From assembly GCA_012295275.1 (NCBI GenBank), contig CM022670.1, forward strand, positions 32,077,938 to 32,141,937: a stretch of DNA of 64,000 bases, given 5' to 3'. The stretch is from Chrysomallon squamiferum. Taxonomy: Eukaryota; Mollusca; Gastropoda; Neomphalida; Peltospiridae. The notes below the pieces were generated by a model that ran no database searches, was not told where the DNA came from, and saw nothing but the letters and a program-made list of their open reading frames with translations. Position numbers and translations under genes: made by a program. Shown here piece after piece: positions 49,871 to 62,311 of the stretch. Numbering within the stretch: the stretch's first letter is position 1; every line of letters begins with the position of its first letter.

Positions 49871-50377
49871 TCAAAGTTAAAAGACTGGCTAAAGAGATTT
49901 ATTTCTTCAATAAAAACATTTGATTCAAAGAAATTGCCATGTTGCATTGTTTTTTAGTTTGCTTCTTAACATTTGTAAAGTCTGTTTATTTTATCATAAA
50001 AGAAATATTTAATAACACTAATGATGATGATGGTTATAATTATAAATTTTCATTGAATTTCAATATGATTTTATAAGTTATTTCTATGAAATGTTCGCAA
50101 TACATTATGAAATCTTAAAATATAAAACAGTAAATGGTGACATTTTACAATAATAGCATTATTTAGTGCAAATATCAATGGCAGCCAGTAGTGTTAGAAT
50201 CTTAAAAGTAACAATTCTTCTTAAAGCAGGAAAATAATAAATTAACTTTTAACATTACTGAAGTTTATTTCAATATATTAATGATATTACAGCCAAAAGC
50301 CATTGCATCACTTTATGGGCTACTATAGAATTTTAAGAAAAACCTATTTTCCCATAAATAAAATTTTAACAAAGCAG

Positions 50378-50734
50378 TCAGAAGACAATGGCAGGAAAGG
50401 CTAACCAGTCAAATCTATGCACTAACAAGAACTGATCCCACAACCCTTTATACCATGACCAGCGACCTACAGAGCATGGATCTATTTTACTAAAGAATGA
50501 CTCATCATAAGTGTGGATAAACTGTGACACTAAATATCTTTTTCTAACAGCTTTCTTTAATTCATCAAATGCTGTCTGACACTGGATGCCAGCATTATTG
50601 ACAAGACATGTGCAAAGATGATGATCGTGGATTTCTGCAGAAATAAAACCTCTATTGTATTTTCCAGTTTCTTTCAAACTGCAGGTCATGTAATCCAAAA
50701 AGGGACAATTTTTTTTCTTTATATCCGTGACCAA
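50378..50734 (-). pseudogene. Possible Ty3/gypsy fragment joined to a SINE fossil
   Basis: A 118 codon minus-strand frame. Its middle contains CQTAFDELKKAV, resembling the start of the RNase H region of Ty3/gypsy retrotransposon polymerases (typically C-x-x-A-F-x-x-L-K-x-x-L). The expected Asp-Ala-Ser catalytic segment does not follow. The last third (about 50428-50469) instead looks like a tRNA-type SINE read through: A-box-like TAGGTCGCTGGTCATGG, then a B-box-like GGGATCAGTTCT. So the open frame is probably a mosaic of decayed elements, not a gene. Confidence 0.25.
50428..50469 (-). repeat. tRNA-like (SINE-type) fossil
   Basis: A-box-like and B-box-like elements (50453-50469 and 50428-50440) on the minus strand at tRNA-like spacing. 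Confidence 0.4.
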
Positions 50735-51545
50735 TCTTGTTATCTTTTATTCCAAAAAAAAAAAAAATAAATAAATAGAAAATGATCCTGCGAAGGTGGA
50801 CAAGGTAATCAAGTGATTGTCCTGTAAGCAGGTAGATTGTTGGATAACAAATGTTAATGTGTAACAACTTTTATCCAGAATTCTAAAACAAACTTTATTA
50901 TATATAAAGCTCAAAGCAGTTGTCTTTGTGATTCTTTATCAGTAGTGATACATAAAATGAGTTATTTCACAGGCAAATACGTTTGCAATTTAGTTAAAAT
51001 AATATAAAAACATTGGCAAAATAAGAACATTATTTTTTTGTTTAACAGTCAATGGTTTTTTCATTCCATCTGTTTATTCCATCAATCAATTGTTATTAAT
51101 TTCATTATATCTACTGAATATAATGAATTAAACATAATTTCATTACAGATGAGATGGTTCTTGTAACAATATCTGGACAGCCACATTCCATTAAACCCTG
51201 CTCAAAACTCTTTTCTCATTACATACATAAATTATAAACTGTTTTGATATAACAGAGGGAAAATTTGTGAGTGATTTAATTTCAAACAGTGTCTTTCTGA
51301 TATTCTAATTTACCTAATGTTGATAATTAATTCTCAAACTTTTGTCCCATTTTCACAAATTACCTTCTTCTGATTCTCACTCATGCATGTAAAACTACTG
51401 AATCATCAGGGATAAAAAAAAAATAAGAAAAAGAAAGTCAAACGTGATCTTATTTATTACTTTACCTATTAACTAATGTTGCAGAGGTTTTTGCTGTGTT
51501 GTTTAAAAAAGATAATACTAAAAAACACTTAATATGAATCAAAGC

Positions 51546-51585
<40 letters not shown>

Positions 51586-51779
51586 AAAAAAAAATAATGA
51601 TGATGATGATAATAATAATAATAAAATAAATAAAAAATATCATTCCAGTACAAGCCAGCATTAATATCATTAACTATAATCTTCTTAATATTTTTTTTTT
51701 TTCAAAATAAATAATATCTGTAAGAAATAAAGAAATGTAATGCTGCTTGGAAACATTTTATGATCTTCATAATGAAAAT
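50735..51779. other. AT-rich non-coding stretch
   Basis: Contains poly-A at 50755-50766, the long poly-A at 51547-51583 and flanking AAT repeats. No gene seen. Confidence 0.65.
51547..51583. repeat. Poly-A run, about 37 nt
   Basis: Followed by further A-rich and GAT/AAT repeats to about 51630. May be a retroposon tail, but no body is recognised. Confidence 0.95.
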
Positions 51780-52200
51780 CTTCATTAACAGCAGATGATA
51801 CGATCGTGTCCAGCCCAGGTGCACAAGATAGGCAGAATCAGTGATGCATAATTACTAACAATGAGAATATCCTCTCGTTTAGTTTTCTCGTATTCTTCAT
51901 CAGATTAGAGTGCATCATAACTGAAATCTCCAATAGCTAATGGAGATTATGGACCCTAATTAATTTAACTGAATGAAGGCAGGCACTCTCTGTGCAAGTC
52001 TCCCCAGGGCCTTGAGGAAATCCAGCAGGATAATAACATGTTTGGTTGACAGCCAAATGTGAACATACGATGGGAGTCCACAAAAAATGATGTCATATGA
52101 ATTGCCTGTGCCTGATCAATGGGTTGTTTTAAAAGTGTCATTTCTGATTGGGTTTGTTGGCCTACTACCCACGTGGTTAAAGTTATTACTAGTCTGTATC
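51780..52200. promoter_or_regulatory. Strong CNE-like block with homeodomain palindrome
   Basis: About 420 bp of complex sequence. At 51925-51948 is a 24 bp near-perfect palindrome: AATCTCCA and TGGAGATT arms around a TAGCTA centre, containing CTAATGG and its mirror. At 52042-52056 is TTGGTTGACAGCCAA, an NFI-type palindrome that also contains a TGACAG Meis/TGIF core. ATGCATAATTA (POU type) and CCCACGTGG (E-box) are also present. Stops occur in all frames. A developmental enhancer is the best reading; conservation is untested. Confidence 0.42.
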
Positions 52201-52992
52201 AGTGATTCACATGAATTTAGATGACAGATGATCTGATATTCAATACAGTTTTCCTTTAAACCAAAACACTTTGTCACTGCAGTCTCTGGACACTATATGT
52301 GACCATTTTAAAATGGAAGCAAAGTTTACAAGACAGTTATTTGTCAAATTAATGTGACAGTTGACTGATATTGTTACCCAACATATTCATTTCAGATATT
52401 TTAGATTTTTTTACATTTTAAAATTCAAAATTATGTTATTTATTTATTAATTATTATTATTATTACTTTTACTATTATTACTACTATTATTATTATTATA
52501 ATTATTTTTATTTTGATGGCTCAGAATATTTTTTTAAGGAAAAGATAAAAATGAACTAAAATAACCTACTGTAATTGCCCACTAAACTACATTTTAGAAT
52601 ATTTCTATCTTCATTAATAGAGTTACATATCTTGTTTTAAAGTGTTTTATTTATATACATATATATATATATATAATTTTTTTTTTTTGAATGTTTGTTT
52701 TATTTTACTTTGTTTTCATTTAATTTTAGTAGTAGCAATACTTTTAATTACATCATTCATGGAGACACTTTCAAAACGTGTGAATTAATTTGGATTTGAT
52801 TAATTTTTCTTTATATATATGCCTACATGTGTTTATTTACACATAAAATAAATACTAAGTTAATTTGAATTTAATTTTTCTACATTTAATCTTTTAATTA
52901 AAATTTTTTTTTTTTTTTTTTTTACAATATTAATTATACTTTTTATCAGTTTCAAGTTAAATAGAATTTTTTTATTACTTTGCTGATCAAGC
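52201..52992. other. AT-rich non-coding stretch
   Basis: Holds ATT trinucleotide-rich DNA (52440-52510), short (TA)n at about 52658-52674 and a poly-T run near 52903-52923. No gene seen. Confidence 0.65.
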
Positions 52993-53373
52993 CTAGAAAA
53001 GATATTTATAGTACTAAAACACTGGTTCAGAAAGATATTTATATTAAAACAGGCTTGAAAACTAAAAAATGTATTAATATTAAAAGAGGTATGAAAAAGA
53101 TATTTATAATATTAAAACATACGCTTAATAAAGATAATTATATTAAAAAAAGAACTAAAAAAAATATTTATAATATTAAAACCAATTTAAAGTATTAAAA
53201 CATAGGCTTAAACAGTTACTTATATTAAAACATAGGCTTTAAAAAATATATATATATATATATATTAAAACACAGGCTTAAAAAGATATTTATATTAAAA
53301 CAAAAGCTTAAAAAGATATTTATATTAAAGCATAGGCCTGAAAAAGATATTTATAATATTAAAACCCAAAGCT
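52993..53373. repeat. Minisatellite, about 30 bp unit, about 12 copies
   Basis: Degenerate units of the form AAAAAGATATTTATATTAAA plus ACATAGGCTT. The cleanest copies lie at about 53277-53345 (spacing 30-31 bp), and the left units are more diverged. A (TA)n expansion interrupts near 53245. The 72 residue plus frame at 52980-53198 is a 10-residue Lys/Ile-rich repeat produced by this array. Confidence 0.9.
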
Positions 53374-53389
53374 GAATGTAACATAACAC

Positions 53390-53900
53390 TTTGGTTATCA
53401 TCAAATTAGCACCAAGCTGATAGTTGAGAGAAAGTTTTTCGATGAGTCACAAATGATGTCATTTAAATGACTCTCAAACACTAACTTTTCAGACAAGTGT
53501 GGCCCAGCAGGAAGCTTAGAATGATTATTGATTCTAACTCAGAAGTGAATTAACATTTATGAAACATGAGTAAAACACAAATGGAAAAAAAAGAAGAAGA
53601 AAAAGAGGAATTATAACCATCTAACAGCACAGATCCAGCCCTCCCTCTGCAGACTCGTCCCACTCAGGCCACGCTGCCTATCAAGGAAGATCGGCTCGTA
53701 TTCACACTTTGTAGAAAAATATTAGTTTTGCGGAAGAATCAATAAAACTCTTTTATGGAAATAATTTTCATCTGAGAAGAAAGCAAGCTAGTTTTGCAGA
53801 TGTTTCTGGCAGATAATGTAAGGCTTCATCATGACAAGTCATTACACTGTGATGACAGCGTTTATGCAAAAGGAAATGTGGTCTGTTTATTAAATCCACA
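53390..53900. promoter_or_regulatory. CNE-like block with TGAGTCA and TTTAAA palindrome
   Basis: Contains TGAGTCA (53443-53449), immediately followed by the perfect 14 bp palindrome GTCATTTAAATGAC (53458-53471). Further right are CAATAAAACTCTTTTATGG (paired Hox/Cdx-type sites near 53739) and CATGACAAGTCATTAC. Retained CpGs cluster at 53655-53730. Probable regulatory DNA, with a possible exon within (see 53650-53740). Confidence 0.35.
53650..53740 (+). other. Exon-like patch with strong acceptor
   Basis: A pyrimidine-rich acceptor (CCCTCCCTCTGCAG) ends at about 53653. The next 30 codons are open and begin in GC-rich sequence (reading TRPTQATLPIKEDRLVF). They then hit a stop in AT-rich DNA. 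No good GT donor and no recognisable family. Listed as a weak candidate only. Confidence 0.15.
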
Positions 53901-55869
53901 TATCGGAATTGATTATTATTATATTTTTTATTATTAAAAAATAAAAATTCAATGGTTTACTGAAAATGAAGTAGTCTTTTAGACTGAGGGTTCTTTATTT
54001 AAGTTTGTCAAGACATTTCCAGAAATCAGAAAAAAATAATGATATCACAACTGTACTGATTATACCTACAGTTAATACATTATAAACACATTTTTTAAAA
54101 TAAGAATAAGCAAGCAAAAACATCCCATTAAAAAAAAGTATAATAATAATATATAAATAAAAAAATATATAAAAATAAACTAAAATAAAATAAAAAACAA
54201 ATTTGTTCTGTAAGTAATCTGAGATAATTTTACTGCTAATCAATAAAGAACTTACTGCCAAGTGTCACATCCTGATTGAGAAATAGTTAATCGTAACATT
54301 TACATTTACATTCTTTAATACATAGCTTAGAAAAATAAAATTAAAGAAGACACATTTTTAGTGGCAACTAAATAATAAATATTGAACAATACATTCTCTT
54401 TAATACTGATTTTATATGTTTACGTTAAATTTTAGATATGTTAACACAAACACCCACATACAAAAAAGTAAACTAATATATTTTAGATGCACACATACTG
54501 AAGCACACATTTAGGCACATACTGCAAAAACAAAGATATTTTTATGTTCATGTGTGCACACACACAGACAGCAAGACAGACAGAGAGAGAAAGAAGGGGA
54601 GGGAAGGAGATAAAAACACACAGAATAAACTGATACTGTTACATACACAGTGAAAGTAAACAGAAAAATGTGTTCAGGAGAAAGAGATAAAATCCATAAC
54701 AAAATCATTACAACAACAATTAATACACATACAAAATAATTACCCAACAAAACGGTATTCAGTGGGGTATAACTGCATGCATTATTAACCTCTTTGAGTG
54801 GTACATGCTGGCAACAGCCAACCTAACACAGTTGTAATCAAATCGATATTTAACAATAATGGGTGTGACAAAAAAACCTTAAAAAAACCCAGCAAAACCC
54901 CCACTGTTTGCATATAAATGGGATCTGATTCAGTTATGTGTGTTTGTCTATTATTATTTAATTATACTAATACTGTTTCACCGTTATCAGTACCTTTCAT
55001 CAGTGCAATAAAAAAATAAAATAAAAAATAAATAATACCATTAATAGTTCACAGCTGGTAGGGATCTCATTTAAAATGCTACAGAATTTACTTGTTCAGG
55101 ATATGATATTTAATACAAAGGACATTTTGGTCTAAAGATATCATGCTGACATGCCAAAAATGCTAATTAATGATTTTGCCCATTTAATAATAAATCATCA
55201 TAGAAATCTATTGTCAGTATGTGAATATATTTGAATACATTATAACACACTTCACACAGATAATTTAATAATGGAATTTAGAAACATCAGTATGTGATGC
55301 TAGAAGAATATTACATTTATAACAATAATTTTAACATCAACAAATTAAAAAATGTTTGTGACTGGCAACACAGAATAATAATATTTTAAATAATAATAAT
55401 AATAATATTTTTAAAACAGACTGCATTGATAATAATCATTCATCAAGGCTTTAATACATGAATTACATCACAATAAAGTCATATTTTTATTTATTTATTT
55501 ACAAACTATTTTTTTTCTAAATTTTACCTGAAATAAACATCCAAGAGATAATGATCCTCCTTACAATCAACCTAATTAGTTAAATTAATTATCAGCATCA
55601 TTGACTGAACACCAAGCAAAAGTTTTTCCTTCTTTATTCTTAACACAAATGTGCAATGTGGAAGGTAATTCAATCAGCACAGGATGTATGTTGCTCTTTT
55701 ACATTGCCAAACCACAAATAAAGATTTTAAAATTTATGATAATAAATTTGAAAACAAAAGTACAAAATAACAATTTTTGTAATAACCAAAGTAGCCACAC
55801 TAATTAGAAGAAAAAAAATCAAAGTTCATTCTTGCAAATGGTTACAATGGTAACAGAAATAAATCTCAA
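53901..55869. other. CpG-poor AT-rich stretch, no gene seen
   Basis: The 88 and 79 residue minus frames (53995-54261, 54511-54750) are AT-rich hydrophobic translations, the second crossing a CA/GACAGA low-complexity patch at 54550-54610. No exon signature. Confidence 0.65.
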
Positions 55870-56560
55870 AGCCTGTCTTAAGCTGACCGATTTAATCACG
55901 ATTCACAGTTAATGTGATGACACTACACCAGCAGGTGTGGGAAAAGTCAATAATAAAAACAATGTATGTGATTAAGTGTATAAAACATATCGGGGATTAA
56001 CATAACTTTATTAATCCTTGAAAAAAACACAACCCCAAAACAAATCACCATCATTAACTGGATGACAGATTCACCGGATACCTTTGAAATGAGAATCTGT
56101 GTAGAAGTTTCCCTGGCCTGAGCTAATTGATCAGCATTAAAATCTATTTCATTAGGAAGCCTCTATAAAAATAAAAGAGTAGACATTGTTCTCTCGATGA
56201 CAGAGTGCCCATGGCCATGATTTAATTTGAACATACGGCCATTATAAAGTTGGTGGGGTGTCTTTTATCTTCCTGAAATATTAATTACGTCCTGAAATCA
56301 ATAACAAGAGTGCAGCCTTTGGATGCTGGTGAAATCTTTCATCCATCATTCCTCGCAGAAACATTAAAGCTCATTAATTATACAGGAAGTACAAGTTTTT
56401 ATCAGTAATACCTGAATGCGACATATGACAGGTTTCCTGCCAGGAATGTATTCTTGTCTCCTGAGTCACACACACTATGGCTGCCCACTAGACCATGACA
56501 TGCTTCTTTATTCCATCTGACTCAGCTGGCCTCTCCATTCCAGTCACTTTTTTCTTTTTC
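55870..56560. promoter_or_regulatory. Large CNE-like block
   Basis: The longest island of complex sequence in the right part. It retains several CpGs and has stops in all frames. Motifs include CTCTATAAAAATAAAAG (MEF2-like), GGCCATTATAAAG, GCTCATTAATTAT (homeodomain), CGATTCACAG, TGAGTCA (56462-56468) and TGACTCAGC (56518-56526, AP-1/Maf-type half MARE). Texture is like that of deeply conserved developmental enhancers. No comparison was possible. Confidence 0.42.
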
Positions 56561-57400
56561 ACTGATTACTTTTTTTATTATTATTGTTATTATTTTGTCC
56601 AAAGCTTAGATTCGATATAAAGAATTAGCAACACTTGAATAATTCTGAAAATGGACATTTTTTATTTTGATTACAATAACAAAATAATGATAATAAAATA
56701 TTATTAAAAATGAAGAAGGAAAAAAATAAAACAAGTAATTATCTTGTTACATGCATTCCTTCCTCAGTGGCTTTAAATGAAATTATTGATTTTTGTGTGA
56801 GCTTTTAGTTTACTTTTATTTCAAAGACTTTATTATTTCCATGGATCATGGTTAAACACTGCATTCATCTGTCTAGTGTTATTATCACATTTATGCCTCG
56901 AGTTTCATGAAATATAAATCTACTGTACTGAGTGGCTGGCTCATAACATTTCACATAAAGTTTTAAAAACAAAAAAGTTTAAGCGCTTCTTCATTTCAGG
57001 TTTCATATCTGTATTGTTTAAAACTGCAGGAAATGTTATTTTCCCATAACTTTAACTTCACCCTAGAAATAATTAAGTTTAAACAATGAAAATATAACTT
57101 TTTCAAACCACCTCTTACTGAAATGAAAACTGTAATAAGTTATGAAACCTTGAAATGTAATCTATTTCGACTAACTTTTACTGATATAAAAATATAAAAA
57201 CACAATTTAAATTGAAAGCTTTAGAAAATAATGTTGTCCACAATTTGGTATCAGGTAACTTCACTGTAGGAAAGAAACTATGTAACCATAAATTTATAAT
57301 GCATTTAGTGTGACTTTAAATGAAATTCTTTTTTTTAAATCCCTTATTCCTTTAATTTGTAAAGAAATTTTTCCAAATAGATGTGAACACTTGTAAAGAA
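56561..57400. other. AT-rich non-coding stretch
   Basis: No gene, repeat or motif cluster seen beyond short ATT runs. Confidence 0.65.
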
Positions 57401-57616
57401 GTTGTGTGCTGTTTTTGGATGTGGTGTACAGTTTTTGGATGTTGTGTACAGTTTTTGGATGTGGTGTACTGTTTTTGGATGTGGTGTACAGTTTTTGGAT
57501 GTGGTGTACTGTTTTTGGATGTGGTGTGCTGTTTTTGGATGTGGTGTGCTGTTTTTGGATGTTGTGTACAGTTTTTGGATGTGGTGTACTGTTTTTGGAT
57601 GTGGTGTACAGTTTTT
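57401..57616 (+). repeat. Minisatellite, exact 20 bp unit, 10.8 copies
   Basis: Unit GTGGTGTACAGTTTTTGGAT. The GTTTTTGGAT half is invariant in all ten full copies. Variation is confined to the first half: G or T at position 3 and ACA, ACT or GCT at positions 8-10. Because 20 is not a multiple of three, all three plus frames are open and encode the same 20-residue Cys/Trp/Phe-rich repeat in different registers (57383-57625, 57402-57629, 57406-57621). These are not treated as genes. Confidence 0.97.
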
Positions 57617-58116
57617 CTTAGTTGATTAGTTCTGAATGAACATTGATGTCAGTAAACGTAAATATACCATTTACTTTTTTTTTATGTTGCCTGATCTCAG
57701 GTCTTTATGTTTTATTTTTTAACCAAGAAAAACAAATTAGTAAAAAAAATTGTTTACAAAGTTTAATTTATTGTAGATTTTTACTAAAAATTAGCTTAGT
57801 AAATTGGCGTAACAGTGCTCCAAACAGTGTTTTTGAAAAAAATAATAAAAAAAATAATAAATAATGATATGGCAGCTTGTTTTAACTGCAAAATATTACA
57901 ATAATATAATATTAGCTGGTTATCGAACAATATTCTTAAGTAAAATTTCTTATTCACAACACTAACACCTTTACTAATATTGTTAAAGAAACTTTAATAT
58001 TTGGTTGTTTTGAATTATCTAACACTTACATCTAATACTGACATGCATAAATTTAATACAAAAGCATACACTGTCAATTACACATACATACTCAGTACCA
58101 TATATGTATACATATG

Positions 58117-58118
<2 letters not shown>

Positions 58119-58152
<34 letters not shown>
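58119..58152. repeat. (CA)n microsatellite
   Basis: About 16 CA units. Confidence 0.96.
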
Positions 58153-58156
<4 letters not shown>

Positions 58157-59030
58157 TTCTGTTATGTATCCTCCATGTAATGTGTATACAAACACACCTA
58201 TAAACCTGCGCAATAAACAAACTACACATAAAGACAAACCACACACTATTTATTTAATAATGCTCTGATGATTATAATTTTTGTGCAAGATGACTGTTTT
58301 CTCTATTATAAAGACAAATACAATTTCTGTTTATCAAACAATTTCCACCTTTCTTTAAATATTTATATTAAACATTATATTTTGTTGTATGAATATATCA
58401 CGTACATACTTTCAGTCATCTGACAATCTGGTATTACAATAATGTATGTTGCAAAGTAAGTTAAAATAACCAGCCAAATGAAAACATTAAAAAAAAAAAA
58501 AGAAATCAATAAAAAAATCATTAAGGCAGATTAAATGACATTCAAAAAAAAAAAAAGGAAAGACATTTTTTTTTTAAAATAAGTATTTAGATAAATAAAT
58601 AACTGAAATTTCCAAACAATAAATTGTTTTACAAGTACAGAAACTCTGATACATTATAAATATTATCTAAACATTTGAATGTCACCAAAAAGAAACAGTA
58701 AACTTAAAATCCCTGGACTTAGATGACTGGCCTGTATATATGGTGTCAGAACACTAGAAAATATTAACAAGTTGTATTTATCAACTTAATTTTGTTTCAG
58801 CAAATGTGGAATAACACTTAATTTTAAAAACAAATAATTTAACAAAACTATTTGACACAACCAAATCTATCACATTAAAAATAGTCATGTTTGTAAATGT
58901 TTTCAAAGGTGAATGTAGTTCAAAGAAAGTGCTATATAATTTGCATTTAAATGTAATCTGCATATAAATGTCATAAACAGTTGTATAGTTTTGTCATCAA
59001 ATATGTGATTTATGTTATGAGTTTGTCTGG

Positions 59031-59032
<2 letters not shown>

Positions 59033-59065
<33 letters not shown>

Positions 59066-59084
59066 ACACATACACACATACACA
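59033..59084. repeat. (CA)n microsatellite with TACA interruptions
   Basis: About 13 pure CA units, then three interrupted stretches. The frames crossing it on both strands are artefacts. Confidence 0.95.
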
Positions 59085-62000
59085 AAGACCCACCCACAAA
59101 CACACAAACAACACATACACAAAAGCACACAGAGAAAGAAAGAAAGAGATTGTGATAAATTAACTTATTAGGCTGATTGTAAAGAATATTTTTATCTCTT
59201 GCATGTTTAAGATAAAATGAAAAGAGAAAGAGGTGGATTGATGTATATAAATATAACACAAGGTAATAAAATAAAGCCATTAACTCTCATATTAAGTTAA
59301 TTTCATATTTAGAGTAAGAAATAAACAAATGAGTTATGATAAACAAACACCCAGATGAATACAGATGACATATCAGGTTTCCACAGGAAAACTGTCTTCA
59401 GTCACTCAGATAGAATGTCCTCATCATGTGCTGCATTTGCATAATCTGATGCCACAGGTATAAACTTCCTACAATGGACACTTTACAAATATACACAGAC
59501 TCACCAAATACTTTAGAAAAGTGTTTGTAGGCTTTACTATAAGCAGAATGCGATAGAAACATTAAGGTGCAGCTTGACATCAATTATAATAATGTACTTT
59601 GTCCGTATACAGGTGTTGATAAAAATATGTAATGATGTATACATCTGTGGTATCAATAACAAGGCAATACTGGGTTTTTTTCTGAACTGAAAATTTTATT
59701 ATAAATGAAATACTAATTATGATAGTGTGAGACAAAATTTAAGGCATAAATATAAGTCTGGTTGTTTGGATTTTTCTAGCTTTTCACCCCCAGACACAAA
59801 CTTATGTGGCTTCCATGCTAATACACAAGATTTGAGTAAACAATAAAATGAGAATCATTAATCTTTTTTCAAAATATCAGAAACTGAAGACATTTTCAAA
59901 ACATTATTTTGTATAGTAATCATTTATAAACATCATTCTTTAATTTTTTTTAAATTTCCAAAATGTTGTTAAAAATAAATATATTACACATCATCTAAAG
60001 CATTACTGTGAAGTGGTTATAATAATTTGACTCATCACGTTGAATTCTTGATGCATGTGTCAATGACAATGTTACTTGTATTATTGGATATGGATCAATA
60101 CAGATGGCCACCTGACCATCACAGCCACAAATTAGGCAAACATGATGAGTAAACAATCTTGACAACTGTCCACTGACACAATTAAATCTCATTTACACTG
60201 AAGTGTGAAGTTACCAAAGTATTCCCTGTCAGATTAGAAATGTGTAACATGTCCAACAAGGTTATAGGTCATCTGGTGGAATAATGGCATCAACTGTCTT
60301 TAGTGGACCCAAAGAATTATTTCCTGCTCTAACCAATGCCTCTGATACATCAAAGATCATAGAGTTTTGTTGTTCTGAAAATAATATAAAATTTTGCCCC
60401 TTACTGCCAGTCAAGAAAGATTCTAGTTTCCATTCTAATAAATGTTAACAACTAAAATATGTTTAATTGTCCACTGAATTTAGGGTCAAATTAAATTATT
60501 TAGAATCAGAATTTTTCTGTTTATTACATATTATACAAATAAAAATATTTTTCAGTTATTTTGGGTACTAAAAGAATTGTTTTTGTGTATATTTATGAAC
60601 AGTCATACTTGTTTTTATGCTAGGTCTTCAAATAAATTATATCTATAAAAATAAAACATCAGCACTGAAAAAAGAAATAATTTACATAATTTGAGTATAT
60701 TCTAAAAAAAACCCATCTGTATCCAACATCCAGCATTTACAATATACAGTAACACTGGTATTCAATTTCATATGTAACATACAGTTCATAACAGATTGGT
60801 CCCATCGTAAAAACATCAATAATTAAATACATTTCCCTGCCATAATTCAATCATAATGAACTTCAGCTTCATTTCAAGTCTTCACATGGATGAGTACTTT
60901 TGTATTAACAATCTGTTGCCCTACCAAACAATATATGTAAAGACATATTGCTTGATGTCGTTTCCAGTAATTCCTGGGATGCCCAAATGCACTAATTTCT
61001 GTTTTTCCACTGATGGACATTCTGAAAGGAGGGTGTTGACAAGGAATAAAATGGTTGTCAGAATGGACAGTTTGTTTCAAAGATATAACAGTGTGTGTCA
61101 TTGAATGAATATACAGCAGAAAATATTAAATCTGTATTATAGTTTGATTGATTCTTGAGGGTTTTTTAAAAATTATTATTTAGTTGCCTTAGTTTATTAA
61201 GTTAACATTTCCATCCATTATTATACTTCATAAAAGAATTTTTTTATTGTAAATATATTTATTACAGGTATAGATTTGATATAATTAAACTTTGTTATTT
61301 TGGCATTAGAAAGTTAAATAAAATAATTAATTTATATAAACTGTTTCAGCAATGATACAGGTAAAATGTTAGTTCAGTACATGTTTCATTATTTTTAATT
61401 TATTATACAAGTATCCAAATAAACTAATGTAAACAAATCCTTTATTAATTTATATACATGGGAAATTAGTGTAATAAAATGTTTTAGAAATTCTTTTCTT
61501 CTGGACAGAGTAAATTTTCACAATTATTTATAAATGTACAGATCACACTAACATTTCATTATAAAGTGAAAAGCAAATTCATTTCATGCCAGATGATTGA
61601 TTCTTACAATGATGTTTAGTAAGAACCTAACCGATGAATTATTTCATTTTAAAAAACTTAGGTAACAGTTTATTTATAATTACAAAGTAGACAACAACCA
61701 TTTTAACACCTGCGGTGGTGACAGCATTGGTTTTTAAAAAACCATCAGTTGTCTGTAAATCTAAAATGCTATGGCCTTGAGATTTTATAATTGTATATGT
61801 AAATGTATGTTGTAAATGTATAATCCTTACCAGCTTAAAAACAGTAACATCTGCTTTTATGGTATCTACAGAAAGCCTCTTATCTGAAATAATTATTTAT
61901 GTGAGACCCATTTTTGAAATAAATCCAAAACAACCATACAAACAACCAAGCATACATATATTCAGGTAAACATATAATTCAACAAAGAACATGCTAAGTG

Positions 62001-62259
62001 TTTTATGGAGCGTATAGGGTGTTTTTCATGTAATAAATAAACTGATGCATAAAGAGATTTTTCTACAAGCTGTTACAAGATTTCTGTTGTTTTTCATCCA
62101 GCTTTTCATTTTCAAGTCATACTTTTCTGATTACGCTTGGCTGTTCTCTTTTTTATGGAAGTGGAGATCTAAAAGAAATAGAAACTTAATTCTTTTTTTC
62201 CTGATTCTGTTTTATGTACATATAAAAATTTAATTTAATACTTTAATAAAACTTGAACA

Positions 62260-62264
<5 letters not shown>

Positions 62265-62306
<42 letters not shown>
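62265..62306. repeat. (GA)n microsatellite
   Basis: About 21 GA units. Confidence 0.96.

Positions 62307-62311
<5 letters not shown>

Larger units (their letters stand above)
57617..60855. other. CpG-poor AT-rich stretch, no confident gene
   Basis: Contains CA tracts at 58119-58152 and 59033-59084. A 65 residue minus frame at 59995-60192 is less AT-biased than most and has four Cys, but shows no domain I recognise. Confidence 0.6.

Noticed and set aside
57383-57629. Three Cys/Trp/Phe-rich repeat proteins
   Set aside because: All three frames of one 20 bp minisatellite; no coding asymmetry.
60856-61104. 82- and 75-residue frames on opposite strands
   Set aside because: Overlap completely and show no domain; probably a stop-poor patch.
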